In this document: positions 46,282-56,389 of the stretch, in pieces
Layout of the letters: each line of letters starts with the position of its first letter
Position numbering within the stretch: the first letter of the stretch is position 1
From: Marinobacterium iners DSM 11526
GTDB lineage: Bacteria; Pseudomonadota; Gammaproteobacteria; Pseudomonadales; Balneatricaceae
Reading direction: 5' to 3'
DNA length: 64,000 nucleotides
Assembly (NCBI RefSeq): GCF_900107855.1
Contig: NZ_FNRJ01000011.1
Location: 1 to 64,000 of the forward strand
Notes under the pieces: generated by a model
Told to the model about the DNA's origin: nothing
Databases searched by the model: none
What the model saw: the letters and a program-made list of their open reading frames with translations, nothing else
Position numbers and translations under genes: made by a program

Positions 46282-47496
46282 ATGGCAGTTGTTAATCTCG
46301 AACATACACCGCGCAACCATTATGAAGTGATATTCAGCAACGGCTTTCGCCCCATGTTTACGCTGGTTGCTCTGCAGGCGTTGCTGGCACTCGGTGGCTG
46401 GCTCGCGTTCTGGAATGGCTGGCTGGCCGCTCCGGAAACACTGGGTACGCCATTGCTCTGGCACGGACATGAGATGCTGTTCGGTTTTGTCGGCGCCGCG
46501 ATAGGCGGTTTTTTGCTGGCTGCAGTGGCCAATTGGACCGGGCGGCGACCGGTTCATGGCGGTGCGCTGGTGCTGCTGGTTCTGTGCTGGCTGCTGGCTC
46601 GCGCCGTTGCGTGGCTGGGTGCGGACTGGCCAGCGCTGTTCAATGCGTTGGCAGCCTCACTGTACTGGGTGGTGCTGGCAATTTTGTTCGGACGTGAACT
46701 GATAGCGTCAGGCAACCGTCGCAATTTGAAGGTGCTGGTTTTGATCGGTCTGTTTACCCTGTTCAGTCTGGCGTTTCATCTGCAGTGGCTGGCGCCTCTT
46801 GATATCCTACACCTGACTCTGGTGCTGGTACTGATGCTGCTTACATTGATTGGTGGGCGCATCACGCCAGCCTTTACCCGTAACTGGCTGAATCGTCAGT
46901 CGCCGACGCCCGAACGGTTACCGGCAGCATCTGGTCCGCTGGATGCAGCTGCGGCTGTGATGACGGCGATTTCCGGTCTGGTCTGGGTATTCTGGCCCCA
47001 GTCGATGGCTGCCGCAGTGCTGCTGGCACTGGCGGGTGGGTTGCAGCTGGTACGGGTACTGCGCTGGTGTGGCTGGCAGACGCGCTCGGAACCGTTGCTG
47101 TGGGTGCTGCACCTGGGCTATGGCTGGATCGGTATCGGCCAGTTGCTGCTGGCCGGTGGCAGTGCCGGTTTCTGGCTCTCCAGCGCCGGTTTGCATGCGC
47201 TGACCATCGGTGCCATGGGCGGCATGATCATGGCGGTTGCGTCGCGTGCTGCACTGGGGCATACCGGCCGCGCGCTAGAGTCAACGCCGATACTGACTCT
47301 GGCGTTTTTCAGCCTGCACTTGGCGGCGCTCACGCGGATTGTTGCCGCGCTCTGGCCAGCCGTGATGCCACCGTTGATTACGTTGTCAGCGTTGCTGTGG
47401 CTACTGGCCTTTGCGCTGTTCAGCTGGCGTTATCTGCCGATTCTGCTGGGGCCATCGGTCAGCTTCAGTGATCGCCTCAAGGCGGGACAGGGCTGA
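46282..47496 (+). CDS. nnrS: NnrS family protein
   Basis: A 404-residue polytopic membrane protein with about twelve helices. Family features are FSNGFRPMFTLVALQALLALGGW, the histidine motif LLWHGHEMLFGFVGAAIGGFLLAAV (split: LLWHGHEMLFGF), VANWTGRRP, GGRITPAFTRNWL and HALTIGAMGGMIMAVASRAALGHTGR. NnrS contains heme and copper and protects against nitric oxide or nitrosative stress. No denitrification genes are in the window. It converges with radD ten bases away. Confidence 0.92.
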   Translation: MAVVNLEHTPRNHYEVIFSNGFRPMFTLVALQALLALGGWLAFWNGWLAAPETLGTPLLWHGHEMLFGFVGAAIGGFLLAAVANWTGRRPVHGGALVLLVLCWLLARAVAWLGADWPALFNALAASLYWVVLAILFGRELIASGNRRNLKVLVLIGLFTLFSLAFHLQWLAPLDILHLTLVLVLMLLTLIGGRITPAFTRNWLNRQSPTPERLPAASGPLDAAAAVMTAISGLVWVFWPQSMAAAVLLALAGGLQLVRVLRWCGWQTRSEPLLWVLHLGYGWIGIGQLLLAGGSAGFWLSSAGLHALTIGAMGGMIMAVASRAALGHTGRALESTPILTLAFFSLHLAALTRIVAALWPAVMPPLITLSALLWLLAFALFSWRYLPILLGPSVSFSDRLKAGQG

Positions 47497-47506
47497 TCCT
47501 GCCGGC

Positions 47507-49306
47507 TTACAGGCAGTTGGCCTTGCGGTAGCTGCCCTGATAATCAAACAGGCGCTCACGGACTTGCCAAAAGCCCCCCTTTTTTGCGGAGCGGCCTTTC
47601 TTGCCGCTCATGCGGGCGATTACGAAATCGGGTGCTGGCAGTAATGCTTCACTGGCAACGACCTCGGCTGCGGAGGTGAAGCGGCGGGGTTGTCTGCCCT
47701 GACCACAGCGGCGACCGAACAGGGTATTGAACAGGGTCTTTTGTGCGGGACGATCCATGTGGAAACGCTCCTGCAGTTCCTCCCCCTGTTCCTCGTGGTA
47801 GGTCAGCGTCACACACTCGCCGCTGGCACTGACACTGATGCCGGCGCAGCGAATCACTTTGGCGTCCTTCAGCTGCAGCGCACGCTTGAGCAGGTCATCC
47901 GGGTCGATGATCGCTTCATTGCAGCTGTGACAGCGACGGGCGGCGATGTCGTTTTCAGCCCCGCAGTGGGGACATTCCTTGAACTTGAAGCGGTAATCAC
48001 ACTGTTGCGGTTTTTCCCCTTCCAGCTCCAGCAGGCCCTGACAGCGGCGGCCATGGTGTTCGATCACCTGACCGCTGTCGTCTGTCTTGCCCCAGAAAAT
48101 GTTGGCAAAACCGCAGCCGGGGCAGAACACCTGTACAGGCTCACTGTCGGTTGAAGGGCGCGGCGTGCCTACCTCCGGGTGGTGCAGATTAAAGCCGTTA
48201 CCGGCGTAATCGATCACCAGACAGTCCCGCTTGCCCTCGCTCAGGCGCAGGCCGCGGCCCACAATTTGCTGATACAGGCTGACCGAGGCGGTGGGGCGCA
48301 GGATGGCGATAAAATCCACATGGGGCGCGTCAAAGCCGGTGGTGAGAACGGCAACATTGACCAGATATTTCAACTGGCGCACCTTGAACGCCCGAATCAG
48401 CCGTTCGCGCTCCTCACTCGGTGTGGTTCCGGTGACGATGGCGGTCTGCTCGGCAGGCAGATAACCCTGAATTTCGCGGGCATGCTCGACTGTGGCGGCA
48501 AACACCATCACCCCTTCACGCTGCTCCGCCAGTTCGGTGATCTGCTCGCAGATGGCACGGGTAACACGCGGGTGTTTCAGCAGCAGACTGTTCAGTTCTC
48601 GCTCTGGGTAATGACCGCTTGAAGAGGGTGTCAGGGCGGAAAAATCGTAGTGGGCGATGGCGGCATCCACCAGTTCGGGGGGGGTTAGATACCCCTTGCG
48701 GATCATCCAGCTCAGCGGCAGCTCATAGATGCAGCGCTCGAACACACGGGGTTCTTCGCTGCGCACAAAACCGCGGTAGTGAGTGCGGTAGATCCAGCCA
48801 TAACCCAGTCGGTAGGGGGTGGCGGTCAGGCCGAGCAGTTTCAGCCCCGGGTTCTGTTGCCGCAGGTGGCCGATCACCTGTTGATACTGAGAGGTATCAT
48901 CTTCGCTGACGCGGTGGCACTCGTCGATGATCAGGAGCGAGAACTGATCCGTAAAGTCCTCCAGATTGCGCGCGATCGACTGTACACTGGCAAAGGTAAC
49001 CTGGTGATTGAATTCGCGTCGGCCAAGACCGGCGGAGAAAATGCCCGCTTCCAGCCCCAGGGCGGCATATTTGGCGTGGTTTTGCTCGACCAGCTCGCGT
49101 ACATGGGTGATTACCAGAATGCGCTTGCGGGCCAGTCGCGCAAGCTCGGCGATGACCAGGCTTTTACCGGCGCCGGTTGGCAGTACAATCACCGCCGGGT
49201 CATCGCCGGCGCGAAAGTGTTTCAGGGTGGCGTCGACCGCTTCCTGCTGGTAGTCACGCAGGGTGAACGCGGTGTTTGTGGGGCGTTTGGCTGTCATGGC
49301 GGCCAT
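47507..49306 (-). CDS. radD: DEAD/DEAH-box helicase RadD
   Basis: A superfamily 2 helicase of about 600 residues, closely matching E. coli RadD (YejH), which acts in double-strand break repair and RecA-mediated branch migration. Motifs: Q-motif region [18 protein letters not shown], Walker [14 protein letters not shown] box ([13 protein letters not shown]), [11 protein letters not shown], and [14 protein letters not shown]. Two cysteine pairs typical of RadD zinc elements follow ([32 protein letters not shown]). Two close ATGs (49306, 49297) are possible starts; the longer upstream frame is rejected. Confidence 0.93.
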   Translation of the reverse strand: MAAMTAKRPTNTAFTLRDYQQEAVDATLKHFRAGDDPAVIVLPTGAGKSLVIAELARLARKRILVITHVRELVEQNHAKYAALGLEAGIFSAGLGRREFNHQVTFASVQSIARNLEDFTDQFSLLIIDECHRVSEDDTSQYQQVIGHLRQQNPGLKLLGLTATPYRLGYGWIYRTHYRGFVRSEEPRVFERCIYELPLSWMIRKGYLTPPELVDAAIAHYDFSALTPSSSGHYPERELNSLLLKHPRVTRAICEQITELAEQREGVMVFAATVEHAREIQGYLPAEQTAIVTGTTPSEERERLIRAFKVRQLKYLVNVAVLTTGFDAPHVDFIAILRPTASVSLYQQIVGRGLRLSEGKRDCLVIDYAGNGFNLHHPEVGTPRPSTDSEPVQVFCPGCGFANIFWGKTDDSGQVIEHHGRRCQGLLELEGEKPQQCDYRFKFKECPHCGAENDIAARRCHSCNEAIIDPDDLLKRALQLKDAKVIRCAGISVSASGECVTLTYHEEQGEELQERFHMDRPAQKTLFNTLFGRRCGQGRQPRRFTSAAEVVASEALLPAPDFVIARMSGKKGRSAKKGGFWQVRERLFDYQGSYRKANCL

Positions 49307-49350
49307 GGTAATGCGCGGCCTGAGCAAACTCCATCGGTAGGGGGAAATGA

Positions 49351-50190
49351 ATGACCTTTGAAGTCTGGTTACGGCTGTCGGCTTTTCTGTTGGTGCTGCT
49401 GTTGTGTGCCCTGTTTGAGCGGCGCATGCCAAGGCGCAGCTGGCGTTTTCCCAAACGCTCACGCTGGCTGACCAACCTGACCCTGACCCTGCTGAATACT
49501 GTATTGGCCCGACTGACGTTGGGTGCCTTTGCCATCACCGCCGCTATCTGGGCCAGTGATCAGGACATCGGATTGTTCAATCAGGTTGCCGCCCCCCAGT
49601 GGCTGATTCTGCTGACCGGGGTTGTGGTGCTGGATGCAGCGGTTTGGCTGCAGCACCGGGTCACTCATTGGGTGCCGCTGCTGTGGCGACTGCACAGGGT
49701 GCACCATACCGACCCGGAGCTGGATGTGACCACGGCGCTGCGTTTTCATCCGGTGGAGATCGGTTTGTCATTGCTGTGGAAGGCGTTGGTGGTGATTCTG
49801 CTGGGGCTGACACCGGCCGCAGTGATTTTGTTTGAGCTGTTGCTCAGTATCTCGGCCATTTTTACCCATGCCAACCTGCGCCTGCCTGCAGGGCTGGATC
49901 GGCGCCTGCGCTGGCTGATCTGCACCCCAGACATGCACCGCATCCATCACTCGGTGTATCAGCCGGAAACCGACAGCAACTACGGCTTTTTTCTGTCGAT
50001 CTGGGATCGCGCCTTTGGCTCCTATCGCCACAAGCCCGCCGATGGGGTCGAACAGATGCGGCTGGGGCTGCTGGAATTTACCGAACCGCGTGAGCTGACG
50101 CTGGGACACTTGTTGCTGCAGCCTTGGAAAAATATCAAACGGATCAACGATAACGGGCCGTTTGAAAAGCCGAATCGGCCCGTGTCATAG
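49351..50190 (+). CDS. sterol desaturase/fatty acid hydroxylase family protein
   Basis: A 279-residue membrane di-iron protein. The histidine clusters HRVTH (102-106), HRVHH (115-119), H173 and HRIHH (196-200) form the di-iron site, embedded among about five membrane segments. The substrate of bacterial members (lipids, carotenoids or sterols) cannot be told. It starts with ATG at 49351 after AGGGGG and diverges from radD over 44 bases. Its stop overlaps the opposing glycosyltransferase gene by six bases. Confidence 0.9.
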   Translation: MTFEVWLRLSAFLLVLLLCALFERRMPRRSWRFPKRSRWLTNLTLTLLNTVLARLTLGAFAITAAIWASDQDIGLFNQVAAPQWLILLTGVVVLDAAVWLQHRVTHWVPLLWRLHRVHHTDPELDVTTALRFHPVEIGLSLLWKALVVILLGLTPAAVILFELLLSISAIFTHANLRLPAGLDRRLRWLICTPDMHRIHHSVYQPETDSNYGFFLSIWDRAFGSYRHKPADGVEQMRLGLLEFTEPRELTLGHLLLQPWKNIKRINDNGPFEKPNRPVS

Positions 50191-51288
50191 AGACGGCGCG
50201 CCGCCTTGGGTCAGGGTTTCAATGACCCGACCCCAGCTCGCCTTCAGGGCAGGCCAGCCAAGATGTTCTACATCAGGTGTCCTGATCGGCTCGCCGCAGT
50301 GTTTGGAGGCCGAAAGCTCGCCCAGCATTCGGGCCAGTGCTGAGGTTTCCTGCTGCTCGGCATAGCGATATTCGGCTGCAAACAGTTCACGGTAGGCCAG
50401 TCGATCCGGCACCACCGGGCGACAGCCTGCCGCGACCGCTTCCAAAACAGCAATGCCCTGAAAATCGTGCAACGCGGTCGACAGCACCACGTCAGAGCGT
50501 TGCAGCAACCGACGATAGGCTTCGGTACTCTCGATGTGCCCCCAGCACCCCAACTGCCCGCCGGATTCAAGTCGCTGTTTCAGTTGATCGAACACCGGAG
50601 GCAACCGCCGAAACTGCTGCCCGACCACATGCAGGCGAAAATCGACGTGATCGGTCTGCAGGCGCTCCACTGCGGCCAGCAACAATTCGGGGCCCTTGTC
50701 GAACTCCCAGCGGTGATTCCAGACGATCTCCAGTGGGCCTTCAACCGGTGCGGCAGGCAGGAATACCTGCTCGGGCAGAGGAACGTGCAGCACCTCCGAG
50801 CGAGCTCGTATCTGCTCCACCAGGCCGGGAGGAACCTGATCGGGCAGCTTGCGCAGCAGTCGGTCAGCACCCTCCAGCAAGGTGTCTCGGTTGTAGCCGG
50901 AATTGAACAGCACGCGATCGGCACAGAGTGCGTTATAGAGATTCAGTATCAGGGGCTCGACACTTTGATGTTCATGCCCGGACGCAGGGTAGGCAAACTG
51001 ATTTTCGTGGAAATAGACCACGCAGGGCGTCTGAGCCAGTGACGGAACAAAGCCACGCAGGCTGGTCAGGTCCACCATCGAGGTGGCAATGACCAAGTCA
51101 TAGGGTTGTTGCAGACGTTCTCTTTCGCCAAAGGCCCAGCTCAGGCTGTTGCCGCGAATGCGCCAGCTGAAATAACGCGCGGGCAGGCTCAGTACCGTCC
51201 AGTCATGTTCGGGCAGAGCATTCACCAGCCCCTTGCGCCAGTACTGGTGACTGACCGCATCGTAGGCTGACAGCAGAAGAATCCGCAT
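50185..51288 (-). CDS. tRNA-queuosine alpha-mannosyltransferase homologue (DUF3524/GTDC1-type)
   Basis: A 367-residue glycosyltransferase of the family that includes animal QTMAN/GTDC1. The N terminus MRILLLSAYDAVSHQYWRKG and the DUF3524 core (LPARYFSWRIRGNSLSW, VVYFHENQFAYP, NLYNALCADRVLFNSGYNRD) are diagnostic; the C-terminal half is a GT-B domain with WNHRWEFDKGPELLLAAV and DVVLSTALHDFQGIAVLEAVAAGCRPVVPD. The eukaryotic enzyme adds mannose to queuosine-34 of tRNA-Asp; activity here is inferred. The ATG at 51288 begins the conserved region; the upstream 34 residues in frame are rejected. Confidence 0.88.
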   Translation of the reverse strand: MRILLLSAYDAVSHQYWRKGLVNALPEHDWTVLSLPARYFSWRIRGNSLSWAFGERERLQQPYDLVIATSMVDLTSLRGFVPSLAQTPCVVYFHENQFAYPASGHEHQSVEPLILNLYNALCADRVLFNSGYNRDTLLEGADRLLRKLPDQVPPGLVEQIRARSEVLHVPLPEQVFLPAAPVEGPLEIVWNHRWEFDKGPELLLAAVERLQTDHVDFRLHVVGQQFRRLPPVFDQLKQRLESGGQLGCWGHIESTEAYRRLLQRSDVVLSTALHDFQGIAVLEAVAAGCRPVVPDRLAYRELFAAEYRYAEQQETSALARMLGELSASKHCGEPIRTPDVEHLGWPALKASWGRVIETLTQGGAPSL

Positions 51289-51392
51289 ATCGGTATCCAA
51301 GCAGAAAAAACGCATTGTGCCAGAGGGGTGCGAACTTGTCAGACCGTGATCGGCCTGCTTGACTGAGGGTAGATGTTTCAAGGAGAGCACAG

Positions 51393-52091
51393 ATGGCCAG
51401 AACAGTTTTGATTACCGGTTGCAATCGTGGTCTGGGGCTTGAGTTCGCCTATCAATATGCACGGGATGGCTGGCATGTACATGCCTGTGCGCGGGATCTG
51501 GTGCATGCCGAGGCACTGCAGGCGCTGGAAGCCCGCTTTCCCGAGCAAATCAACCTGCATACGCTGGATGTGAACAAGGATGGTCAGATCAAGGCGCTGG
51601 ATCGTGTGCTGGATAACATCAGCATTGATTTGCTGATCAATAATGCGGGTTATTACGGTCCCAAGGGTGTGGCGTTTGGCACCCTGGAGCGTGAGCTTTG
51701 GCGACAGGTACTCGAAACCAATACGCTTAGCCCGTTGATGCTGACGCAGGCGCTTTATCCGCGCATCGCGGCCAGTGAGCTGAAGACGATTGCATTTCTC
51801 AGCAGTAAGGTTGGCAGTATCACCGATAACACCGCGGGTGGGGGGTACTACTACCGCAGTTCCAAGACGGCACTGAATCAGGTGGTGCGCAGCCTGTCCA
51901 TCGACCTGTCGGGGGCCGGGGTAAAAGTGGTTGCATTGCACCCAGGTTGGGCTCAGACAGACATGGGAGGCAGCAATGCTCTGATTACGCCGGAAGAGAG
52001 CGTAACCGCTCTGCGTTCGCTTTTGAATGGGCTGACACAGGAACAAAGTGGGGACTTTATCAATTACGATGGCAGCACTCTTCCCTGGTGA
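51393..52091 (+). CDS. SDR family oxidoreductase
   Basis: A 232-residue short-chain dehydrogenase. The NAD(P) loop is TGCNRGLGLEFA (TGxxxGxG), the NNAG motif is LLINNAGYYGP, and the catalytic YxxxK reads YYRSSK with Ser upstream in FLSSKVGSI. The sequence resembles the C-factor/sniffer-type subgroup. Substrate unknown. The ATG at 51393 follows GGAGAG. Confidence 0.9.
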   Translation: MARTVLITGCNRGLGLEFAYQYARDGWHVHACARDLVHAEALQALEARFPEQINLHTLDVNKDGQIKALDRVLDNISIDLLINNAGYYGPKGVAFGTLERELWRQVLETNTLSPLMLTQALYPRIAASELKTIAFLSSKVGSITDNTAGGGYYYRSSKTALNQVVRSLSIDLSGAGVKVVALHPGWAQTDMGGSNALITPEESVTALRSLLNGLTQEQSGDFINYDGSTLPW

Positions 52092-52176
52092 GCTTTAATG
52101 CAGAGGTCTGATTGCTATGGGTTGGCCGGACAGGTAGATTTTATTCTCAATGCTTTTGGGCAGGGAAGGTAACAGG

Positions 52177-55100
52177 ATGCTACTTTCACAAATGCGATCC
52201 CCGCAGATGTTGACGCTGCTGTATGCCTTACTGGGGGTTGCGTGGATTGTGTTCAGCGACCAGCTTGTCGTTTACCTGGCCGGCGATATTCACCGATTTG
52301 CTGAGGTCAGCCGCTACAAGGGTGTGGCCTTTGTGCTCATCAGTGCCGCCCTGATTTTCCTGGCCTTGACCCATTATCGCTTTGAAGAGCTCTCCAACCA
52401 CAGAGCGCCAGGGCGTCAGCGTTATCTCGTGTTTGCCTTTGTTACGCTGCTGCTGGTGGTACCGTTACTGGCTGTGTCGGTTACCCGGCTTTATGGCCCC
52501 GAACTCCAGCAGCGTGAGCTTGATCGGCTAGGCCAGGTCTCCGAGCTGAAAAGCTCGCAAATCAGTCAATGGCTGGAGCACAGCAGTCAGGAGCTGGGTG
52601 CCATTGAGCAGCTGCTGGAAACTGGTAGCAGTACAGTTATTCCCGATTCGGAGCGCTTTGCACACATGCAGCAGGCCGTTTCCAGCCTGTTGCAGGGGCT
52701 GGGCTATTCCGGGGCCGAGATCCACTTTCCGGGGAGGGAGCCGCTTCAGCTGGGAATGGTCCCTCGTATAGAGGCTAATGGTAATACGCTCAAGCCCTTC
52801 AGAATCAGCCAGAGAGATTGGCTGCAGCTGCTGCAGGATGAAGAGGCGACAGCTTGGGTGCGCCTATCTAGGCCCAGCCATGGTGATCGCATCGCGCTGG
52901 AGCTTTATCGACCGCTTGAAACTTCGTTGCAGCCGATATTGTCTGAGTGGCTGTTAAGTGGAAACAGTGCGGAATTGCTGTTGCTGCAGGCGAAAGGGGA
53001 CCGAGGAGTCTATATTTCACCGCTGAAGCACAGTGATGCTCGGCCTATGACGCAAACCATCTCTCTGATCGAACAAACAATTCCTGGTGCTGTCGCACTG
53101 GTTTCTGGTGGCTCGGGTGAGGTTGCTGGAAAGGACTACCGAGGTGTCCCGGTGCTGGCGGCTTACAGAACCGTCACCAACTCTCCTTGGGCGTTGGTAA
53201 TAAAACGTGATCGTGATGAAGTGCTCGCGCCACTCGATACCCTGCTGCATTGGATGCTGCTGCTGGGCATGATATTCATGCTGGCGGTGGGGCTCATTCT
53301 GTTGCTGCTCTGGCGTCAGCAACGACTGAGGTTGAGTTTGCAGGCCAAGGCGGACCTGGATGCACGTGACCGAATTTTGCAGCGCTTTTATGACATGCCA
53401 TTGATCGGAATGGGCATCTATGACCCCGCTGCCCGGTGCTGGGTGCGCGTCAATGATGAACTGCTGCGGATGCTGGGCTATGAGCGCGATCAGTTTATGG
53501 CAACAGATTGGCGCGAACTGACCCCGGGACACTTGCTTGAAGAGGAAGGGTATCAGTTTCAGGCTTTATTGGACGGCCTGAGGGATGGCTATCAGATCGA
53601 AAAACAACTGCGCCACGCAGAAGGCCATTTGGTGGATATTCGGCTTGATGTTCAGATTGAGCGTGAAAACGGCGGCTGGATGCTGGCCATCATGCAGGAT
53701 ATATCTGAGCGGAAGCGCAACGAGGCCCTGATCCAGCGTCAGGCCAACCTGTACAATATGCTGTCACAAATCAACCAGATGATTGTGCGACGCCACTCCC
53801 CGGATCGAATCTTCCAGAGCGCCTGCGATATCGCCGTTCGTTTTGGCAAGCTGAGATTTGCCTGGATGGCTCAGCTGGATAAAAGTGGCCAGCTGAAACC
53901 ACTGGCCAGTGCCGGCTTTGGCGGAGAAAGCTTGCCAATGCTGTTGCAACTGTGCCGCAACTACCCTGAACAGGGGCTCACCATGGCCGCTATCCGGCAG
54001 GGTGAGTGCATGCTGGCAAACAATATTTTTACCGATCCCGATTTCCAGCCCTGGTATCAGCTGGCGCGGCGTCATGATATCCATGCTGCTATTGTCCTGC
54101 CCTTGAATGGTGCCGGTGGCCGGCGGGTGGTGATGACGTTGTATGCCGGCGAGCCTGACTTTTTCACCGATGAAGTTGTGAATACATTGGATGAACTCAG
54201 CCATGACATCAGCTTTGCCCTGGCTGACCACTCGCGTGATCAGGCACTGAAGAAGGCCAATCAGGTCATCAACGCAAGCCCAGTGGTGCTGGTGCGCTGG
54301 GAGAATAGCCCTGGCTGGCCCGTGTCCTATGTGTCCGACAATGTGCGCCGTTGGGGGATCGAGCCTGCGAGCCTGCTTAAGGGGGAAATCAACTATGAGC
54401 AATTGATTCATCCGGATGATCGGGACACGGTTAATGCTGAGATTGAAGGATACCTTGAGCGCAGCGAAAATGAATATCACCAGTTGTACCGACTACAACT
54501 GGGCTCGGATGAGGTGATTTGGGTAGAAGATCATACTCATGTGCAGCGGGACCGTCAGAACAATGTTCAGCATATCGAAGGTGTATTGACCGATGTGACC
54601 GAGCGCCAGCAACAGGAAGCACGCCTGGAGCGTGCCTCGGCCGTACTGGAAAGTACCCGTGAGGCGGTAGTCATCACGGATGCTCGCCAGCACATTATCC
54701 AGATCAACCCTGCGTTCAACGAAATGTTTGGCTGGACGGAGGAAGAACTGGTTGATAGCACACCGCACCAGTTTGCCTCCGGTCGTCATGACAGTGCCTT
54801 CTATGAACAGATGTGGCACGAGCTGGACCGGTGCGGCCACTGGCAGGGCGAGATCATGAGTCGACGCCGTGATGGTGAAGTATTCCCGGCTCTGCTCAGC
54901 ATCAGCGTGGTACGTGGACCGCGTGGCAACATCAATCACTACGTGGGTGTGTATACGGACCTGAGTCGCTTGAAAGAAAGTGAGTCCAGGCTTGAGTATC
55001 AGGCACTGCATGACCTGTTGACCGGCTTGCCCAACCGGCAGATGCTGTTCAGTCAGTTGGGGCACTGTATTCATTACAACCGCCGCCACAGGCGTATCTC

Positions 55101-56289
55101 AGCATTGCTAATGATCGATTTGGATAACTTCAAGGATGTAAACGACAGCTTTGGTCACCTGGTGGGTGATCAGTTGCTGGAGCAGGCAGCGCAGCGATTG
55201 AAACTGCGTCTGCGTGACGAAGATATGCTGTTCCGTTTGGGCGGCGATGAGTTTGCGGTATTGCTTGAGGATGTAACGTCAGGAGGCGATGCAGCCAATG
55301 TGGCCTTAAGCTTGATTCGACAGTTTGACGGCAGCTTTACGCTAAGCGGCGGTGTGGAGGTTCGGGTCGGTGCCAGCATCGGCATCAGTCTGATCACCAA
55401 TCTCAAACAGAAACCGGAAGACCTCTTACAGCAGGCGGATGCGGCTCTGTTTCGAGCCAAGGAGCGGCGTGGCAGCCTGAGCTTCTATAGTGATGATCTT
55501 ACTCAGGCTGCTCGCCAGCGTCTGGAGCTGGAGCAGAGACTGGGCCACGCCATAGAAGCCAATGAGCTTCGACTTCATTATCAGCCGCAATGGTCTTTGG
55601 AAACGGGTGAAATGACCGGGGTAGAAGCACTGGTCCGCTGGCAGGACCCTGAGCGCGGGCTGATATCGCCCGTCGATTTTATCCCGATCGCTGAACAAAC
55701 GGTCTTGATCGACCATATTGGCCGCTGGGTGCTGAACGAAGCCTGTGATCAGATTGTCCGCTGGCAGGCAGCGGGGCTCCACATTCCGCGTGTGGCAGTT
55801 AACGTGTCACCGCAGCAGCTGCGCTATCACAGCCTGCCGGATGAAGTGGCCAAGGCGCTGAAGCGGACCGGTATTGCACCGGAGCGGTTGGAACTTGAGC
55901 TGACCGAAAGCGCACTAATGGCGCCCAACCTTGAGCCGGTGGCCATGTTGAAGCAGCTGCGCGCACTGGGTGTGCGGCTGGCAATCGATGACTTCGGTAC
56001 CGGCTACTCTTCTCTGGCTTACCTGAAACGTTTCCCGCTGGACCTGCTCAAGATCGACAAATCCTTCACGGATGACCTGCTCGAAAGTGATGAGGCCCGT
56101 GCCATCGTCGAAACCATTATCGTACTGGGGCGCAAGCTTGGCTTGAGGGTGCTGGCAGAAGGGGTTGAAACCGAAGCTCAGCGCAGCTTGCTCAACACGC
56201 TTGGCTGTCACCAGTATCAGGGCTACTTGGCCAGCAAGCCTCTGCCCGTGGCAGAGCTGGAGATGCTGCTGGCAGCACCGCAAGGTTGA
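52177..56289 (+). CDS. multi-sensor PAS/GAF-GGDEF-EAL c-di-GMP protein
   Basis: A 1370-residue membrane signalling protein. Three N-terminal hydrophobic helices (first ~100 residues), an extracytoplasmic Cache-like region (about 105-360), a further helix (about 360-385), PAS (about 398-515), GAF (about 522-680), PAS (about 690-805), PAS (about 816-935), GGDEF (from about 941, intact RLGGDEF near 1022 with an I-site RDED) and EAL (from about 1140, [29 protein letters not shown]). All catalytic signatures are present, so synthesis and hydrolysis are both possible. The ATG at 52177 follows GGAAGG; an ATG at 52150 is an alternative. Confidence 0.92.
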   Translation: MLLSQMRSPQMLTLLYALLGVAWIVFSDQLVVYLAGDIHRFAEVSRYKGVAFVLISAALIFLALTHYRFEELSNHRAPGRQRYLVFAFVTLLLVVPLLAVSVTRLYGPELQQRELDRLGQVSELKSSQISQWLEHSSQELGAIEQLLETGSSTVIPDSERFAHMQQAVSSLLQGLGYSGAEIHFPGREPLQLGMVPRIEANGNTLKPFRISQRDWLQLLQDEEATAWVRLSRPSHGDRIALELYRPLETSLQPILSEWLLSGNSAELLLLQAKGDRGVYISPLKHSDARPMTQTISLIEQTIPGAVALVSGGSGEVAGKDYRGVPVLAAYRTVTNSPWALVIKRDRDEVLAPLDTLLHWMLLLGMIFMLAVGLILLLLWRQQRLRLSLQAKADLDARDRILQRFYDMPLIGMGIYDPAARCWVRVNDELLRMLGYERDQFMATDWRELTPGHLLEEEGYQFQALLDGLRDGYQIEKQLRHAEGHLVDIRLDVQIERENGGWMLAIMQDISERKRNEALIQRQANLYNMLSQINQMIVRRHSPDRIFQSACDIAVRFGKLRFAWMAQLDKSGQLKPLASAGFGGESLPMLLQLCRNYPEQGLTMAAIRQGECMLANNIFTDPDFQPWYQLARRHDIHAAIVLPLNGAGGRRVVMTLYAGEPDFFTDEVVNTLDELSHDISFALADHSRDQALKKANQVINASPVVLVRWENSPGWPVSYVSDNVRRWGIEPASLLKGEINYEQLIHPDDRDTVNAEIEGYLERSENEYHQLYRLQLGSDEVIWVEDHTHVQRDRQNNVQHIEGVLTDVTERQQQEARLERASAVLESTREAVVITDARQHIIQINPAFNEMFGWTEEELVDSTPHQFASGRHDSAFYEQMWHELDRCGHWQGEIMSRRRDGEVFPALLSISVVRGPRGNINHYVGVYTDLSRLKESESRLEYQALHDLLTGLPNRQMLFSQLGHCIHYNRRHRRISALLMIDLDNFKDVNDSFGHLVGDQLLEQAAQRLKLRLRDEDMLFRLGGDEFAVLLEDVTSGGDAANVALSLIRQFDGSFTLSGGVEVRVGASIGISLITNLKQKPEDLLQQADAALFRAKERRGSLSFYSDDLTQAARQRLELEQRLGHAIEANELRLHYQPQWSLETGEMTGVEALVRWQDPERGLISPVDFIPIAEQTVLIDHIGRWVLNEACDQIVRWQAAGLHIPRVAVNVSPQQLRYHSLPDEVAKALKRTGIAPERLELELTESALMAPNLEPVAMLKQLRALGVRLAIDDFGTGYSSLAYLKRFPLDLLKIDKSFTDDLLESDEARAIVETIIVLGRKLGLRVLAEGVETEAQRSLLNTLGCHQYQGYLASKPLPVAELEMLLAAPQG

Positions 56290-56389
56290 TCTGTAACAAC
56301 TGGAGAAGATACCCAGTCTTGGCTTTTGATGTATGATCGAGCAAATGTTTAATACCCGGGTCTCAACCTTCTGACCTGCAGGGAGTGCA

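Noticed and set aside
49307-49462. 52-residue N-terminal extension of RadD
   Set aside because: It would overlap the divergent desaturase gene, has no similarity to RadD, and the known family starts at the [10 protein letters not shown] region.
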